DNA from: Sphaerisporangium dianthi | GTDB taxonomy: Bacteria; Actinomycetota; Actinomycetes; Streptosporangiales; Streptosporangiaceae | NCBI RefSeq assembly: GCF_042654065.1 | Contig: NZ_JBHSFP010000006.1 | Coordinates: 1 to 64,000, forward strand | Length of the DNA: 64,000 nt | Direction of reading: 5' to 3' | Shown here: positions 62,309 to 64,000 of the stretch, piece by piece | Numbering within the stretch: the stretch's first letter is position 1 | Layout of the letters: each line of letters begins with the position of its first letter | Translations under genes and position numbers: made by a program | The notes under the pieces: generated by a model | What the model was told of the DNA's origin: nothing | Seen by the model: the letters and a program-made list of their open reading frames with translations, nothing else | The model's database searches: none

Positions 62309-64000
62309 ATCGTAGGGGACGCGTTTGGTGCGCTGCTCCGGTCTCACCGGCTTCGTCTCCGCCTCACTCAGGAAGCGCTTGCTGAGCGTGCGGGAATCAG
62401 CTCCCGATCGGTGGCCGAACTGGAACGCGGTCGCGGCCGGAGTCCGCGACCCCGTTCATTGGAGCAGCTGGCAACGGCGCTGGACCTGGACGGCCAGGAG
62501 CGGGAGGAGTTCGTCGCCGTCGGCCACGCGCTGTTCTGGGCCAGCCGCACCGGCCGGCCAGACCGCAACCTGCCGGAAAAAGGCATCCCTGCCGCCAACC
62601 TGACGTGGAGGCAGCTGCCCGCAGACTTTCCCGACTTCGTCGGCCGCGACGAGGAGCTCGGGTTACTGGCTGCCATCCTCCACCCTGACAACCACAACCC
62701 AAGGCTGGCGGTGCTCTCCGGGCCACCAGGCGTCGGTAAGACAGCCCTGGCCGTACACGCCGGCCACCGGTTCTCATCGTGGTTCCCTGACGGGCATCTG
62801 TACGCGGCGCTGCGCGGTGCCACCGCCGATTCCGCCGACCCCGCTGAGGTACTCGCCCAATGGCTGCGGGCGCTCGGCGTGCAGGGATCGGCCTTGCCCG
62901 CTGGTATTGACGCGCGCGCCGCGCTGTTTCGGGACAGGCTGGCAATGCGGCAAGTGCTGCTTGTCGTCGACGACGCAGGCGGGTACCGCCAGGTGGAGCA
63001 GCTACTACCGGCCACGGGCATCTCAGTAGTAGTCACCAGCCGATTGCCGCTGACCGGCCTTCCTGGCGTGACCTCTATCGACCTGCGGCCGCTGCCTGGC
63101 CCGACCGCTGTCAAGCTACTGTGCCAGGTGGCCGGTGAGGATCGGGTGCGGGCCGAGCCCGCAGCAGCGGCCGAGCTGGTGTCGGCGTGCGGCGGACTGC
63201 CACTGGCCGTCCGGATCGCCGGGGCGCGGCTGGCCGCGCGTCCGCACTGGACGGTTGAGGCCTTCAATGAGCGGCTGGCCGACGAACGCCGGCGACTCGA
63301 CGAGCTGCGCCACGGCGACCTGGCCGTGCGTCCGGGGCTTCACCTCGCCTATCAAGGGCTCACACCCGCCGCCGCCCGAGCGTTCGCGCTGCTCGGCGAG
63401 CTGGGGGTGCCGTCCTTTCCAGAGTGGTCTGTGGCCGCCCTACTGGGCGTCGACCCGGCCGCGGGAGCCGCTGTCCTGGAAGAGCTGCTCGACGCGCGGC
63501 TGTTGGAGGCGCTCGGCTCCGACCGGGCCGGCCAGTCGCGATATCGGTTCCACGACATTACCCGGATATACGCGCGCGAGCGCAGGGAAGCCGAGATCGA
63601 CCAGGCCGAGTGGACGGCCGCGCTGGCCCGTGCCGCCACCGGCTGGCTGGCCATGGCCCGGCAGGCTCAGGACGGCCTGGACTGCCTGCGTCTCTACCTC
63701 GACGACAGGGACCACACAGCGACCATCACCGATCAGCGGGCGTCCGCCGTCGCCGCCGACCAGCCTGTTGAGTGGTTCGAAGCCGAGCGGGAGGCGCTGG
63801 CCGTGCTGGTGTCGGCCTGCGCCGAGGCAGGTCTGGCCGCGACGGCGCGCTGCCTAGCCGGCTGCAGCGCCGATTTCTACGAGCTGCGGGGATACTATGA
63901 CGACTGGCAGCGGGCCGTGAGCGTGGCGCAAGTCGCCTGCCGGCGGGCCAATGATCGGTCGGGTGAGGCGACCATGCTGCGCGGTCTCGGCAGCTGCCTG
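62309..64000 (+). CDS. HTH (XRE) / NB-ARC ATPase regulator, cut at the right edge
   Basis: This is an open frame of 564 codons running off the window. Residues about 5-60 are an XRE-type HTH (RLTQEALAERAGISSRSVAELERG). Residues about 110-400 are an NB-ARC/AAA STAND ATPase with Walker A LSGPPGVGKTALA (about 137), Walker B LLVVDDAGG (about 216) and the GLPLA motif (about 295), followed by a winged-helix and helical region that may lead into TPRs outside the window. No ATG, GTG or TTG precedes the HTH in frame; the stop TAG at 62297 bounds it. The ribosome site GGGAGG points to the ATC at 62309 (or GTC 62306), so the start is unusual. It probably controls the divergent peptide operon. Confidence 0.8.
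   Translation, partial: MVGDAFGALLRSHRLRLRLTQEALAERAGISSRSVAELERGRGRSPRPRSLEQLATALDLDGQEREEFVAVGHALFWASRTGRPDRNLPEKGIPAANLTWRQLPADFPDFVGRDEELGLLAAILHPDNHNPRLAVLSGPPGVGKTALAVHAGHRFSSWFPDGHLYAALRGATADSADPAEVLAQWLRALGVQGSALPAGIDARAALFRDRLAMRQVLLVVDDAGGYRQVEQLLPATGISVVVTSRLPLTGLPGVTSIDLRPLPGPTAVKLLCQVAGEDRVRAEPAAAAELVSACGGLPLAVRIAGARLAARPHWTVEAFNERLADERRRLDELRHGDLAVRPGLHLAYQGLTPAAARAFALLGELGVPSFPEWSVAALLGVDPAAGAAVLEELLDARLLEALGSDRAGQSRYRFHDITRIYARERREAEIDQAEWTAALARAATGWLAMARQAQDGLDCLRLYLDDRDHTATITDQRASAVAADQPVEWFEAEREALAVLVSACAEAGLAATARCLAGCSADFYELRGYYDDWQRAVSVAQVACRRANDRSGEATMLRGLGSCL

Overview
The window is about 70% G+C with dense genes, frequent GTG starts, short leaders, several genes whose start codon sits 6-8 bases after a TANNNT-like -10 box, and many GC-rich terminator hairpins. 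This is typical of a high-GC actinomycete chromosome. Gene content and order (sucC-sucD-PerM-like-purN-purH; SCO4848-like gene beside a D-Ala-D-Ala carboxypeptidase and a YihY protein; BMP-type nucleoside ABC operon with cdd and deoA) fit Streptomyces/Streptosporangium-type organisms. I infer Streptosporangiales, but no rRNA or species marker is present.

Region 1 (1-5840) is the end of a decaying integrated element: an IS5-type transposase tail, a small HTH protein, a coupled 44-residue ORF, a primase-polymerase/ATPase replication protein, a palindrome-rich non-coding stretch with long hairpins, small hypothetical genes, and a large serine integrase split by a -1 frameshift. The element abuts the 5' end of a PspC-domain histidine kinase gene.

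Region 2 (5879-26856) is core chromosome: a kinase/response-regulator pair, a secreted zinc metallopeptidase, a CPBP protease, a PIG-L deacetylase, PcrA helicase, a secreted LppX-like protein, sucCD, a PerM-like protein, purN (apparently starting at CTG) and purH, a DUF899 protein, folD, an FHA regulator, citrate synthase, a DUF3017 protein and NADP isocitrate dehydrogenase. sucCD, citrate synthase and icd make it rich in TCA genes.

Region 3 (27021-39934) holds a TIGR04222-like protein, a Ser/Thr kinase fused to an extracellular solute-binding domain, a CARDB/DUF11-type secreted protein, galE, a CNNM/CorC protein, trpS, YihY, a D-Ala-D-Ala carboxypeptidase, an SCO4848-like protein, a GCS2-type glutamate-cysteine ligase and an M20 amidohydrolase.

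Region 4 (40055-55740) is a nucleoside uptake and salvage neighbourhood. A BMP-family lipoprotein, an ATPase and two permeases import nucleosides. Cytidine deaminase, thymidine phosphorylase, adenosine deaminase, purine-nucleoside phosphorylase and a phosphopentomutase/phosphoglucomutase-type enzyme can degrade them to bases and sugar phosphates. A MarR/MFS divergent pair, an AMIN-like lipoprotein, a cupin and a PH-domain membrane protein are interspersed.

Region 5 (55867-64000) has a DHDPS-family aldolase divergent from a LysR regulator, a frameshifted glycoside-hydrolase remnant, and a compact minus-strand operon. The operon encodes a 65-residue peptide with six cysteines, a MauE-like redox membrane protein, a MauD/TlpA-like thioredoxin, an ABC exporter and an S26 signal peptidase, and it is divergent from an HTH/NB-ARC regulator that runs off the right edge. 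I propose this is a biosynthesis/export cassette for a disulfide-rich peptide, and it is the most interesting system here. Intergenic tandem repeats (57, 18, 29 and 72 bp units) recur between core genes.
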